This document shows positions 35,408 to 44,180 of a stretch of 64,000 bases of DNA, in pieces; the stretch's first letter is position 1, and each line of letters begins with the position of its first letter. The translations under genes and the position numbers were made by a program. Origin of the DNA: Candidatus Puniceispirillum sp. GTDB lineage: Bacteria > Pseudomonadota > Alphaproteobacteria > Puniceispirillales > Puniceispirillaceae. The notes beneath the pieces are model-generated. The model saw only the letters and a list, made by a program, of their open reading frames with translations, was not told where the DNA came from and did no database searches. The stretch covers positions 162,459 through 226,458 of the forward strand of contig JADHOR010000001.1 in assembly GCA_016778895.1 (NCBI GenBank). The letters are read 5' to 3'.

Positions 35408-36403
35408 ATGGGCATTCTATCGATTATATTAAAGCGTCTCGGACTAGGGGTTCTGACACTATTCCTTGTGTCGATCATCATTTTCATGGCGGTAAACATG
35501 TTGCCAGGTGATTTTGCACAAGCGCTGCTTGGCCAAGCCGCGACGCCAGAAGCAGTTGCCGCAATCCGCGCCGATCTTGGTCTTGATCGACCGATTGCCT
35601 CTCGTTATTTTGACTGGCTTATCGGAGCAGCTAGGGGTGACTTTGGCACCAGCTTTGCGCAAGCCAATTTTAGTGCTTATGTTGGTGAAAATAGTAGCTC
35701 TAATTACGGCAGTGTCGCGACACAGCTGGCGCCACGTTTTGCCAACACAGTGTTTCTGGCAAGCGTCACCGCAGTAATTGCTATCCCAATATCTTTGATC
35801 ATTGGTATCCTTGCAGCATTATACCGCTATTCAGTATTTGATCGGGTTGCGAATGTCAGCACCCTGACATCAATTTCAAGCCCGGAATTTTTTGTTGCCT
35901 ATATTCTTATTCTCGTTCTTGCCGTCCTAAACCCATTGCTGCCATCACTGTCTAATATTTTTGATGGCATGAGCTTTGGTGAGAGACTTGAAAAAACTTT
36001 ATTGCCTGCGCTGACACTTACACTTGTTGTTACAGCCCATATGATGCGTATGACCCGCGCCGCCATCATTAATTTACTGGCATCTCCCTATATCGAAATG
36101 GCAAGATTAAAAGGGCTTAGCCCATTCAGGGTAATTGTTGTGCATGCGTTACCCAACGCGTTGGCACCAATCATCAATGTGGTTGCTTTGAACTTGGCAT
36201 ATTTAATCACAGGCGTTGTGGTGGTTGAGGTGGTGTTTGTCTATCCCGGCATCGGTCAACTTTTTGTTGATAGTGTCAAGATTCGGGATATTCCAGTAGT
36301 GCAGGCCTGCTGCATGGTCTTTGCTTCAGCTTACATTCTTCTAAATTTGCTCGCCGATATCATGGCAATTTTATCAAACCCACGCTTACGAATGCCAAAA
36401 TAG
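35408..36403 (+). CDS. ABC transporter permease, DppB/OppB type
   Basis: A 331-residue inner-membrane permease with six helices. The start is typical (IILKRLGLGVLTLFLVS, MLPGDFAQALLGQAATPEAV), and the ATPase-contact EAA loop is EMARLKGLSPFRVIVVHALPN. Helix six ends VVVEVVFVYPGIGQLF, characteristic of DppB. It starts about 130 bases after the binding protein and 11 bases before its partner permease. Confidence 0.92.
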   Translation: MGILSIILKRLGLGVLTLFLVSIIIFMAVNMLPGDFAQALLGQAATPEAVAAIRADLGLDRPIASRYFDWLIGAARGDFGTSFAQANFSAYVGENSSSNYGSVATQLAPRFANTVFLASVTAVIAIPISLIIGILAALYRYSVFDRVANVSTLTSISSPEFFVAYILILVLAVLNPLLPSLSNIFDGMSFGERLEKTLLPALTLTLVVTAHMMRMTRAAIINLLASPYIEMARLKGLSPFRVIVVHALPNALAPIINVVALNLAYLITGVVVVEVVFVYPGIGQLFVDSVKIRDIPVVQACCMVFASAYILLNLLADIMAILSNPRLRMPK

Positions 36404-36414
36404 GAGACGGCAGA

Positions 36415-37590
36415 ATGACGTGGACAAGTGGATTTATATGGATGGTATCTATTATTGCAATGAGCCTTTTCCTGCGGCCTATTGGTCGCCGCGTCCCAAT
36501 TGCGCCGATCCAACATGCCTGTACCGGCATGAGCCTAGGTGGCGCTTTCGGATATTCAATTGCCATAGCCATAATTTATCTGATGTGCTGGCTGTATTTC
36601 GTCAAAGAACTGATATTTTTTCAATGGTTTGTTCAAGGCGTTATCGGCCTTGGCATTGCTGGTTATTTATTCCGCTTGGCCGGACAGCATTTTGGCACCG
36701 ATGGCAGTCGCAAAATGTTTCGGCAGATGCCGGTAACCGCCGCACTTGGCATAATCATTATCATCGGCTATGCGATCATGTCCATTTTTGCCGATTGGTT
36801 AGCTCCTTATGGTCAAGCTGAAATTTTTGCAAAAGTAAATGTTCTGCCCGGGGGCAACCCAGATTTAGGCGGCGACCCCGCACACCTTTTGGGCACTGAC
36901 CAAATTGGACGCGATTTGCTGTCCCGCCTCATATACGGTGGACAAAATACAGTAGGAATTGCCTTTATAACTACATGCCTTGCCTTTTTGATTGGTACAT
37001 TTTTTGGATTTCTGGCAGCAGCATTAGGCGGCTGGTTTGATCAAGCATTATCGCGGATAGTTGATATGCTTATGTCAATCCCTCAATTGATTTTTGCACT
37101 TTTATTGATGACCATTGCCTCTGCATGGGCTGGCTCAGAAAAATGGCTTTTAACGATCTATATGATTCTAATTATAGCCGTACTAGATGCTACGCGGGTG
37201 TTTCGACTCTCGCGCGCTGTCGGAATGAATATTGTGGTTATGGATTTTTTTGAAGCCGCTAAATTGCGTGGTGAAAAAATGCCCTACCTTATTTTTAACG
37301 AGATTTTGCCAAACGCATTTGCCCCACTCCTAGCTGAATTTGGATTGCGATTTTGTTTTGTCTTTTTGACAATCGCCTCGCTATCCTTTCTTGGCGTTGG
37401 CATTCAACCACCTTTGGCTGATTGGGGTACCATGGTGAAAGATCTTGCACAATTCATTAATTTTGCCGTTTTCAGCCCGCTTACCGCGGCCTTACCATTG
37501 ATGGCAGCAAGCGCTATTGCTTTGCTTACAGTAGCAGTGAATTTTGTTGTTGACTGGGTGCTGCACCGAACCTCAGGGCTAAGGGAGTGA
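36415..37590 (+). CDS. ABC transporter permease, DppC/OppC type, with extra N-terminal membrane region
   Basis: A 391-residue permease. From about residue 105 it is an ordinary DppC protein (LAPYGQAEIFA, LLGTDQIGRDLLSRLIYGG, EAAKLRGEKMPYLIFNEILPNAFAP, SFLGVGIQPPLADWGTM). The first 100 residues are an addition: about three hydrophobic segments (FIWMVSIIAMSLFL; YSIAIAIIYLMCWLYFV; FVQGVIGLGIAGYLF) not present in typical 280-310 residue members. The frame is continuous from the ATG that follows the upstream gene by 11 bases. The role of the extension is unknown. Confidence 0.9.
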   Translation: MTWTSGFIWMVSIIAMSLFLRPIGRRVPIAPIQHACTGMSLGGAFGYSIAIAIIYLMCWLYFVKELIFFQWFVQGVIGLGIAGYLFRLAGQHFGTDGSRKMFRQMPVTAALGIIIIIGYAIMSIFADWLAPYGQAEIFAKVNVLPGGNPDLGGDPAHLLGTDQIGRDLLSRLIYGGQNTVGIAFITTCLAFLIGTFFGFLAAALGGWFDQALSRIVDMLMSIPQLIFALLLMTIASAWAGSEKWLLTIYMILIIAVLDATRVFRLSRAVGMNIVVMDFFEAAKLRGEKMPYLIFNEILPNAFAPLLAEFGLRFCFVFLTIASLSFLGVGIQPPLADWGTMVKDLAQFINFAVFSPLTAALPLMAASAIALLTVAVNFVVDWVLHRTSGLRE

Positions 37591-37592
37591 GC

Positions 37593-39257
37593 ATGACCAA
37601 CACCAAGCCGCTGCTCAAAATTCGTGATCTGCAAGTTGATGGTATTAGTGACGAAACCCGGAGCCGTATTATCAATAAAGTGAGCCTTGATCTATATCCT
37701 GGTGAAGTGCTTGGTCTGATTGGCGAATCTGGTGCTGGCAAATCTACTCTGGGACTTGCTGGGATGGGCTTTACGCGTGATGGTTGCGAAATTGTTGGGG
37801 GCAGCATAGAGTTTGATGGTATTGATCTTGTTAATTCAACTGTTGAAAAACGGCGCCAGTTACTGGGTAGCCGCATTGCGTATGTTGCGCAATCTGCAGC
37901 CGCGAGTTTTAATCCATCACACAAAATAATTAATCAACATACCGAGGCGCCAGTTTTTCACAGAAAATTTAGCCGCATTGATGCCGAGACCGATGCAATC
38001 AACCTCTATAGACGGTTACGGTTACCACAACCCGAAATGATCGGGTTTCGCTATCCGCATCAACTTTCTGGCGGCCAGTTGCAACGTGCCATGACTGCCA
38101 TGGCAATGTCCTGCCGGCCAGATCTCATTATTTTTGATGAGCCGACAACCGCACTTGATGTGACAACACAGATCGAGGTGTTGTCCGCAATCCGCGACAT
38201 TGTTGAACAATTTTCAACCGCCGCTATTTACATTACACATGATTTAGCCGTTGTTGCGCAAATGGCAGACCGTATTAAAGTTTTACTTCGCGGTGATGAA
38301 GTTGAAGAAAACACCACCCGTGCCATGCTGAAATCACCGCGCGAAAGCTACACAAAATCGCTCTGGGCGGTGCGGAGCTTTGAACGCAAGCAAAAGCCAC
38401 CCGCCAAAACCGGTGCTACCCCTGTCATCAGCTTAAAGAATGTGACAGCCGCCTATGCCATGAATGACCCCGTTGTCTGTGACGTGAGTTTTGACATTCA
38501 CGCCGGGCGCACCGTAGCTGTCGTGGGTGAGTCCGGGTCTGGAAAATCTACCACGGCCCGCTGTATAACGGGTCTGCTACCACCGCTGACCGGCAGCATC
38601 AGTTTTGATGGCACGGCCTTGCAACCTGATTACCGGCAACGTTCAAATGAGCAATTGCGGCAGATGCAGATGATTTATCAAATGGCAGATACAGCGCTTA
38701 ACCCGCGCAAGAAAATTGGCGAAATTATTGGGCGTCCTGTCGAATTTTATCTGGGATTAACCGGCCGTGAAAAGCGTCGGCGTGTCGAAGAATTGCTGGC
38801 GCAGATTGAACTTGAGCCTACTGAATTTGTTGACCGATATCCGGCAGAAATTTCTGGCGGCCAGAAGCAGCGTATAGGTATTGCCCGGGCCCTAGCGGCA
38901 GAGCCAAAATTTATCATTTGTGATGAGGTAACCTCCGCACTTGACCAACTTGTAGCTGAGGGCATTTTGCGGCTCTTGACTGACCTTCAAGATAAGATGC
39001 AACTGTCATTTATGTTGATTACACATGATCTATCAACCGTGCGTGCAATTGCCGATGAAGTGGTAGTGATGAAAGATGGCCTTGTTGTCGAGTCGGGGCC
39101 AAAAAATGATATGTTCAAGCCTCCACATCATGCCTATACCGATCTGTTGTTGAGTTCGGTGCCAAATATGGATCCGGACTGGCTGGACAATCTGCTGGCT
39201 AGCCGCGGCGTTGACAACATCGGGGACGCAGCTATTGAAAAAATGAATGAGAACTGA
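37593..39257 (+). CDS. Fused double ATPase of the oligopeptide-type ABC transporter (DppD-DppF)
   Basis: A 554-residue protein carrying two complete ABC domains. First: Walker A GESGAGKST, signature SGGQLQRAMTAMA, Walker B LIIFDEPTTALD. Second: Walker A GESGSGKST, signature SGGQKQRIGIARALA, Walker B FIICDEVTSALD. It energises import through the two permeases upstream. ATG at 37593 follows AAGGGA; a GTG six bases earlier overlaps the permease stop and is less likely. It ends 53 bases before the desaturase gene. Confidence 0.93.
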   Translation: MTNTKPLLKIRDLQVDGISDETRSRIINKVSLDLYPGEVLGLIGESGAGKSTLGLAGMGFTRDGCEIVGGSIEFDGIDLVNSTVEKRRQLLGSRIAYVAQSAAASFNPSHKIINQHTEAPVFHRKFSRIDAETDAINLYRRLRLPQPEMIGFRYPHQLSGGQLQRAMTAMAMSCRPDLIIFDEPTTALDVTTQIEVLSAIRDIVEQFSTAAIYITHDLAVVAQMADRIKVLLRGDEVEENTTRAMLKSPRESYTKSLWAVRSFERKQKPPAKTGATPVISLKNVTAAYAMNDPVVCDVSFDIHAGRTVAVVGESGSGKSTTARCITGLLPPLTGSISFDGTALQPDYRQRSNEQLRQMQMIYQMADTALNPRKKIGEIIGRPVEFYLGLTGREKRRRVEELLAQIELEPTEFVDRYPAEISGGQKQRIGIARALAAEPKFIICDEVTSALDQLVAEGILRLLTDLQDKMQLSFMLITHDLSTVRAIADEVVVMKDGLVVESGPKNDMFKPPHHAYTDLLLSSVPNMDPDWLDNLLASRGVDNIGDAAIEKMNEN

Positions 39258-39310
39258 CACTCTTTGGGACATGGGATCAGTTTTTTTCAAATTTGGTAAA
39301 GGGGTATACC

Positions 39311-40291
39311 ATGGAAGAGTCATTTTCCACGCGAAAGCTTTTGCAACCAAGTGAACTAAAAAAACTGAATACAAAGTCCGATGTCTTTGGCTTTCTGCAA
39401 ATCGGTAGCCATGTTGGCACGATTTTGGCGCTTGGCTATGTCCATTATCTGGCGCTTGGTAGCTGGTGGGTTCTTCTTACCGGTGCAATGCTCGGCATTG
39501 CCATCAATTTCCTTTATGCTGGACAGCACGAGTTATCTCACTGGACAGTTTTCAAAACAAAACATCTAAATGAATTTTTTGGTCGTGTAATTGGCTTTAT
39601 CATGCTGTTTCCCCGCGACTATGATCAGGTCATGCATTTTGCCCACCACCGCTGGACACAAGATTGGGAACGCGATGGCGAATTGACCCGTGCGCCCTAC
39701 ACACTCGGCGGTTACTTACTGTGGATGAGTGGCATTACTTATTGGCGAAATCGTTTCATCGGCATCATTCGCAGGGCGCGCGGCATTATTATAGAGCCCT
39801 ATATCGGGGCAACGCATGAGGGTAAAATTATTAGAGAATCGCGATGGCATCTTGCCGGTTATGGGCTGATTTTTTTGATTTCTCTGTATCAGGAAAGCTC
39901 GGCTGCAGTAACATTTTGGCTGTTTCCGATGCTTTTGACCAAACCTGTGCATCAGTTACAAAACACGATAGAGCATCTTGGGCTATCGCATGAAGCTGAT
40001 ATTTTGAATAACACCCGATCTACGCGCACCAACGCGTTGATGCGGTGGTTATGCTGGCAGATGCCCTACCACACCGCGCATCATAGTTACCCATCTGTAC
40101 CATTTTGGCAATTACGCAAACTAAATGACAAAATTGAGGCGATTGCGGGACCAGTACATCGAATGGGATGGATCGAATTTCAAATTGAAGTCATCCGCAA
40201 GCTTACCCAAAAAGATGAAAGCCAATGGCCAACCAACGAAGTCTGGGTGGTGCCGACCGGCAATGGCAAACATATTCAGTTGGAAGCGTAA
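39311..40291 (+). CDS. Membrane fatty acid desaturase-family protein
   Basis: About 326 residues with four hydrophobic segments and the three histidine boxes of membrane di-iron desaturases/hydroxylases: GQHELSHW (HxxxH), MHFAHHRWTQ (HxxHH) and YHTAHHSYPS (HxxHH). A further QNTIEHLGLSHE fits the extra ligand seen in some members. ATG at 39311 follows AAAGGGG. The enzyme uses O2 to desaturate or hydroxylate a hydrophobic or amine-bearing substrate. It lies between an importer and a TIM-barrel isomerase with short gaps, so it may act on an imported compound rather than on membrane lipid. Confidence 0.85.
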   Translation: MEESFSTRKLLQPSELKKLNTKSDVFGFLQIGSHVGTILALGYVHYLALGSWWVLLTGAMLGIAINFLYAGQHELSHWTVFKTKHLNEFFGRVIGFIMLFPRDYDQVMHFAHHRWTQDWERDGELTRAPYTLGGYLLWMSGITYWRNRFIGIIRRARGIIIEPYIGATHEGKIIRESRWHLAGYGLIFLISLYQESSAAVTFWLFPMLLTKPVHQLQNTIEHLGLSHEADILNNTRSTRTNALMRWLCWQMPYHTAHHSYPSVPFWQLRKLNDKIEAIAGPVHRMGWIEFQIEVIRKLTQKDESQWPTNEVWVVPTGNGKHIQLEA

Positions 40292-40294
40292 CAG

Positions 40295-41146
40295 GTGACC
40301 GGCGCAACACGGCACTTAAAGTTTTATACCTCGCTTTGGGCGATGATGCCGCATGATCAAAGCGGCGTTATTTTGCCGTTTGATCAGATATGCGAGATGG
40401 TAGCGTCAGCCGGTTATGATGGCATGGCGATTGACCTTGGCGCAGGCGATGTGGCACAGGCGCACGCGGTTCGGCCCCACATGGAACGTTGCGGACTCAC
40501 CCCCCTAATCGTTGCCTTTCCCAAAACCATCGATTCGCTGCATGACACCTTGTTAATGGCAAAAGATTTTGACGCACCCTTTGTAGATGTGATCGGTCAA
40601 GTGATGCCGCTGTCTGTTGATGGAATGATCCCGGTGATACGCAAATGGATGGAGATGTCTGAAAAGCTGGACATGCCAATCCAGTTTGAAACGCACCGAA
40701 ATTGCATAACCAACGACCTATACGCCACTTTATGTTTGCTGGATGCGGTACCGGAAATGCGGCTTTGTGCGGATCTGTCGCATTTTGTTGTTGATCGCGA
40801 ATTCAAGCTACCACTCGCCGACCGTGATGCTGGGATGATCCATCGCATTATTGAAAGGTCAGACAGTTTTCAAGGGCGTGTCGCCAGCCGCCAGCAAATC
40901 CAACTTCAGTTGGATTTTCCTCAACATCAAAAATGGGTCGATTTATTCAAAAAATGGTGGCGTGACGGATTGATAAGCTGGCGCCAACGCAACCCATACG
41001 GTGACTGTATTTTCCTGTGTGAACTCGGCCCGCCAGAATATGCCATGACTGATGCGACTGGCCAGGAATTGTCCAACCGTTGGGAAGAAGCTCTAAAAAT
41101 TAAAAGCTGGGTAACAGAGATCTGGTCTGATCTGGAGCGCCGTTAA
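40295..41146 (+). CDS. Xylose isomerase-like TIM-barrel protein (sugar phosphate isomerase/epimerase family)
   Basis: A 283-residue protein with the AP endonuclease 2/xylose isomerase-like barrel pattern: first strand LKFYTSLWAMM, GYDGMAIDLGAGDV, LTPLIVAFPK, IQFETHRNC (strand-end Glu and His as metal ligands), LCADLSHFVV and CIFLCELGPPEY. The GTG start at 40295, three bases after the desaturase stop, is needed to include the first strand. Members isomerise or epimerise sugars, inositols or small hydroxy acids; the substrate is unknown. Its last four bases overlap the convergent ureohydrolase gene. Confidence 0.72.
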   Translation: MTGATRHLKFYTSLWAMMPHDQSGVILPFDQICEMVASAGYDGMAIDLGAGDVAQAHAVRPHMERCGLTPLIVAFPKTIDSLHDTLLMAKDFDAPFVDVIGQVMPLSVDGMIPVIRKWMEMSEKLDMPIQFETHRNCITNDLYATLCLLDAVPEMRLCADLSHFVVDREFKLPLADRDAGMIHRIIERSDSFQGRVASRQQIQLQLDFPQHQKWVDLFKKWWRDGLISWRQRNPYGDCIFLCELGPPEYAMTDATGQELSNRWEEALKIKSWVTEIWSDLERR

Positions 41147-42114
41147 CGGCGCTTATTGATTGCCTCTGCCAAAACACACATCAATTCAAACATCAAGGAC
41201 ACACCCAGCCACGCAGTGCCACCAGAGGGATCAAAAGGCGGCGAAACTTCAACAAGATCTGCACCAACAAGATTAACGCCACTCAACGCGCGAATAACTT
41301 GTTGTGCTTGAAAGGAATTGGGGCCGCCAATTTCTGGCGTTCCAGTGCCAGGGGCAAAGGTTGGATCTACAAAATCAATGTCAAAAGAACAATATGTCGG
41401 AGAATTTCCGACGATGGCACGCGCCTCTTCCATCACCGAAGGAATTCCGCGATCAAATAGCTCGTCGACACGGATGATGCGCACACCTTGCGCCTCGCCC
41501 CATTCAACATCATCGTAATTATATGCTGTGCCGCGAATACCAATTTGCACAACCTTTTTTGGATTCAGTAGACCTTCCTCAATGGCCCGTCTAAAGGGCG
41601 TGCCATGTGTGTATTTAAACCCCCCAAAATAGCTATCAAACAAATCTGTGTGCGAATCAAAATGAATCATCGCGAGAGGCTTATCTTTTACCAAGCCACG
41701 CAAAACTGGCAATGACACCAGATGGTCACCACCAGCAGTCATTGGTGTGATGTTGCGGTGTTTTAAATCAGCGTACAATGCTGTTATGCGTTCAAGGCTG
41801 TCTTGTAAATCAATCGGATTAGGGCCAACGTCGCCAAGATCAGCACAGTTTACCATCAGAAACGGATTAATTCCAGTCACTGGGTTCATCGCACGGATCA
41901 TCGTTGAAAGGTCCCGAAGTTGACGAGGTCCGTGTCGAGGCCCAGGTCGGTTAGTAGTGCCCGCATCCCAAGGAACACCAACAAGCCCCATATCAACACG
42001 ATGAATTTCTGAAGAATCCATGCTGAGGTGCGGCAACCGCATAAAACTTCGCATTCCAGCAAAGCGCGGCATCTCAAGCGCCGACACCGGTTGGAAAAAT
42101 GGATCGTCACGCAT
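41143..42114 (-). CDS. Agmatinase/guanidinobutyrase-like ureohydrolase
   Basis: A 323-residue arginase-superfamily enzyme that hydrolyses a guanidino group to urea. The binuclear manganese motifs are all present: GGDHLVSLP, HFDSHTDLFDSY with the following THG, and SFDIDFVDPTFAPGTGTPE. The N-terminal MGLVGVPWDAGTTNRPGPRHGP also matches agmatinase, guanidinobutyrase and guanidinopropionase. DNA alone cannot separate these substrates. ATG at 42112-42114. It is convergent with the barrel protein and divergent from an SDR gene. Confidence 0.87.
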   Translation of the reverse strand: MRDDPFFQPVSALEMPRFAGMRSFMRLPHLSMDSSEIHRVDMGLVGVPWDAGTTNRPGPRHGPRQLRDLSTMIRAMNPVTGINPFLMVNCADLGDVGPNPIDLQDSLERITALYADLKHRNITPMTAGGDHLVSLPVLRGLVKDKPLAMIHFDSHTDLFDSYFGGFKYTHGTPFRRAIEEGLLNPKKVVQIGIRGTAYNYDDVEWGEAQGVRIIRVDELFDRGIPSVMEEARAIVGNSPTYCSFDIDFVDPTFAPGTGTPEIGGPNSFQAQQVIRALSGVNLVGADLVEVSPPFDPSGGTAWLGVSLMFELMCVLAEAINKRR

Positions 42115-42171
42115 TAAGTGTCTCCTGCTCTAAACGACAAAAAATGTTTGCATAACAGTCCAGAACACGCC

Positions 42172-42186
42172 AGTTAATCTTTAACT
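42172..42186. promoter_or_regulatory. Inverted repeat in the ureohydrolase-SDR divergent region
   Basis: AGTTAA (42172-42177) and TTAACT (42181-42186) form perfect arms around TCT, 58 bases upstream of the ureohydrolase start. The composition is AT-rich, so chance is possible. Confidence 0.3.
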
Positions 42187-42356
42187 TTCGTTATTTTTTC
42201 TTCTCACTGATCATTTTCAAGATTGTATTTGCCACGCTGAATTTTTCACCATCTCCTTTCTTACGGAACTGACTTGCGCCAGCGACTTACCTTCATATTA
42301 ATTGATGCAATTTAATTACAGCGGTGCAACAAATATAAAAAACAGAGGATGATAGG

Positions 42357-43133
42357 ATGAATGGTCAAAAAGTATTGATCACAGCTGGCGCGTCAGGCAT
42401 CGGCCATGCCCTTGCAGAAGCCTTTACCGCAGCCGGCGCAAATGTATGGGTGATCGATGTATTACCCCGTTCAAAAATTGATTTCTCAGCAAGATGGCGA
42501 TACGATCGAGTCGATGTTCGCGATGCTACCGCAATGCAGAATTTGTTTGATCGTATTTTGGCAGAATGGACTGGCCTTGATGTGCTTTGTGCTAATGCGG
42601 GTATATCGGGCCCAACCGCTCTCATAGAAGATCAGCCAATCGAGGCGTTTCGGGATTGTATCGCGGTCAATCTGGAAGGCGCCTTTCTCGCAGTGCAAGG
42701 TGCGCTCCCAATTATGAAGCAGCAGCGAAAAGGCGTAGTCATCTTCACGTCTTCCACCGCAGGATTATATGGGTTTCCGTATCGGTCACCCTATTGTGCC
42801 AGCAAATGGGCGATACATGGGTTTATGAAAACCCTGGCTATGGAAGCAGGCCCCTACGGTGTCCGCGCGAACGCGATTGCACCTGGCTGTGTAGACGGGC
42901 CGCGAATGGATAACGTGCTCCTTAAAGAAGCAGCCCAGAAAGGCACTGAACCTCACGTGGTACGCCGTGCTTACGAAGCGGGCGTGTCTCTGCGTAGTTT
43001 TGTAACTGTGGATGACATTGCCGCAATGGCTGTGTTTCTTGCTTCTGATGTCGCTGGCCGAATCTCTGGCCAGGTTATCGCAGTTGACGGACATACCGAA
43101 AACCCAGATCCAAAAGTAGGAACATCGCAATGA
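42357..43133 (+). CDS. Short-chain dehydrogenase/reductase
   Basis: A 258-residue classical SDR. The cofactor loop is ITAGASGIGHALAEAF, the structural motif CANAGISGP, the catalytic Ser in FTSSTAGLYG and the Tyr/Lys pair in YCASK. The C-terminus GRISGQVIAVDGHTE is typical. Asp-35-like acidic residues after strand two (WVIDVL) suggest NAD preference. The substrate is unknown. ATG at 42357 follows an ATAGG sequence. Confidence 0.88.
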   Translation: MNGQKVLITAGASGIGHALAEAFTAAGANVWVIDVLPRSKIDFSARWRYDRVDVRDATAMQNLFDRILAEWTGLDVLCANAGISGPTALIEDQPIEAFRDCIAVNLEGAFLAVQGALPIMKQQRKGVVIFTSSTAGLYGFPYRSPYCASKWAIHGFMKTLAMEAGPYGVRANAIAPGCVDGPRMDNVLLKEAAQKGTEPHVVRRAYEAGVSLRSFVTVDDIAAMAVFLASDVAGRISGQVIAVDGHTENPDPKVGTSQ

Positions 43134-43305
43134 TACAGCTCGAAGGCTAAATTAAAAGCTGGGCCAAAAACAAAATAAATTGAGGCTTTGTAGCTTAATT
43201 CAGATGCATATTGAAAAAAATTTACAACTATCTGATCCAATTGAGCTATCGTGGAGCTCGAGCCGGGTTCGCTTTCGCAGTGTTTTTTTCGCTTTCGGGC
43301 CTGAA

Positions 43306-44091
43306 ATGATGCCATCAGTCGCACTTGATGGAGATAAAGCCGATAAGATGCTGCCGACACGGAAAATCTTTAGCCCCAAGACGAAAGCACAAAGGGTCAT
43401 AGCGCACCGGGGAATGTCAGGACAATACCCCGAAAACACTCTCATCGCATTTGACGCTGTGAGGCATGCGGGCTTAAAGTGGATTGAAACTGACATCAGC
43501 ATGCTTTCTGATGAAACCTTAATTGTTTTTCATGACGAAGTTCAAGGCCGGACCGTTGCCGGCAACAAACTGATCTCGGATGTTAAATGGGAAGACTTCG
43601 AGAATGCCGATGCGGGTCTTTGGAAAGGCGACCAATTTGTTGGCCAAGAAGTATTGCGTTTGGAAACATTGCTCTCTTGGGCAAAAATGCATGATATGAC
43701 ACTGATCCTTGAAATGAAATGCCATGGCAATCGCGAATATCGCTCAGCTGAGCTGCTCGCATCGTCATTGCAGAGTGGCCCAAAAGTAACGATTATTGTA
43801 TCAAGTTTTAACACAGATTTTCTTCGTTATTTTAGGGTTTTTGCCCCACACATCCGCATTGCCAGTATTCATAGTTTTTTCCCGGAGGATTTAAATTTCC
43901 TGAAAACCAATCTGGCAGTAGAGGCAGTCCACCTCGATCGCAAATTGATCTCCAGATCAGCTGACGTGATGCTTTTTCATCAACAAGGTATCAAAATACG
44001 GGCCTGGACTGTCAATGATCCAAGCGATGCCAAAGATCTTTTTGATTTGGGTGTTGATATGGTGATGAGTGATTATCCGGAACGTATTTAG
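43306..44091 (+). CDS. Glycerophosphodiester phosphodiesterase
   Basis: A GDPD-family TIM-barrel enzyme of about 261 residues. The active-site blocks are RVIAHRGMSGQYPENTLIAF (HR and E), WIETDISML (ExD) and IVFHDEVQGRTVAG (catalytic His), with LILEMKC and AWTVNDP later. It cleaves glycerophosphodiesters such as glycerophosphocholine to glycerol 3-phosphate and an alcohol, often choline. The start is uncertain: ATGs at 43306/43309 are used, 43348 is possible, and the frame is open to 43180. No signal peptide is seen. A choline-dehydrogenase-like gene lies 1.7 kb downstream. Confidence 0.85.
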   Translation: MMPSVALDGDKADKMLPTRKIFSPKTKAQRVIAHRGMSGQYPENTLIAFDAVRHAGLKWIETDISMLSDETLIVFHDEVQGRTVAGNKLISDVKWEDFENADAGLWKGDQFVGQEVLRLETLLSWAKMHDMTLILEMKCHGNREYRSAELLASSLQSGPKVTIIVSSFNTDFLRYFRVFAPHIRIASIHSFFPEDLNFLKTNLAVEAVHLDRKLISRSADVMLFHQQGIKIRAWTVNDPSDAKDLFDLGVDMVMSDYPERI

Positions 44092-44154
44092 ATGTTTCCA
44101 CCGGTTGAATAATCGTCCCTAAAATCCTGCTGGAACAATCATGTTTACGAAAGC

Positions 44155-44170
44155 CTAACTTTTAAGTTAG
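44155..44170. repeat. Perfect inverted repeat between two convergent genes
   Basis: CTAACTT (44155-44161) and AAGTTAG (44164-44170) form a 7-bp inverted repeat around TT, between the GDPD stop and the stop of the leftward oxidoreductase. It could be a weak bidirectional terminator; a similar TAACTTTTWAGTTA element occurs at 57445. Confidence 0.35.
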
Positions 44171-44180
44171 CTGCCCAAAC

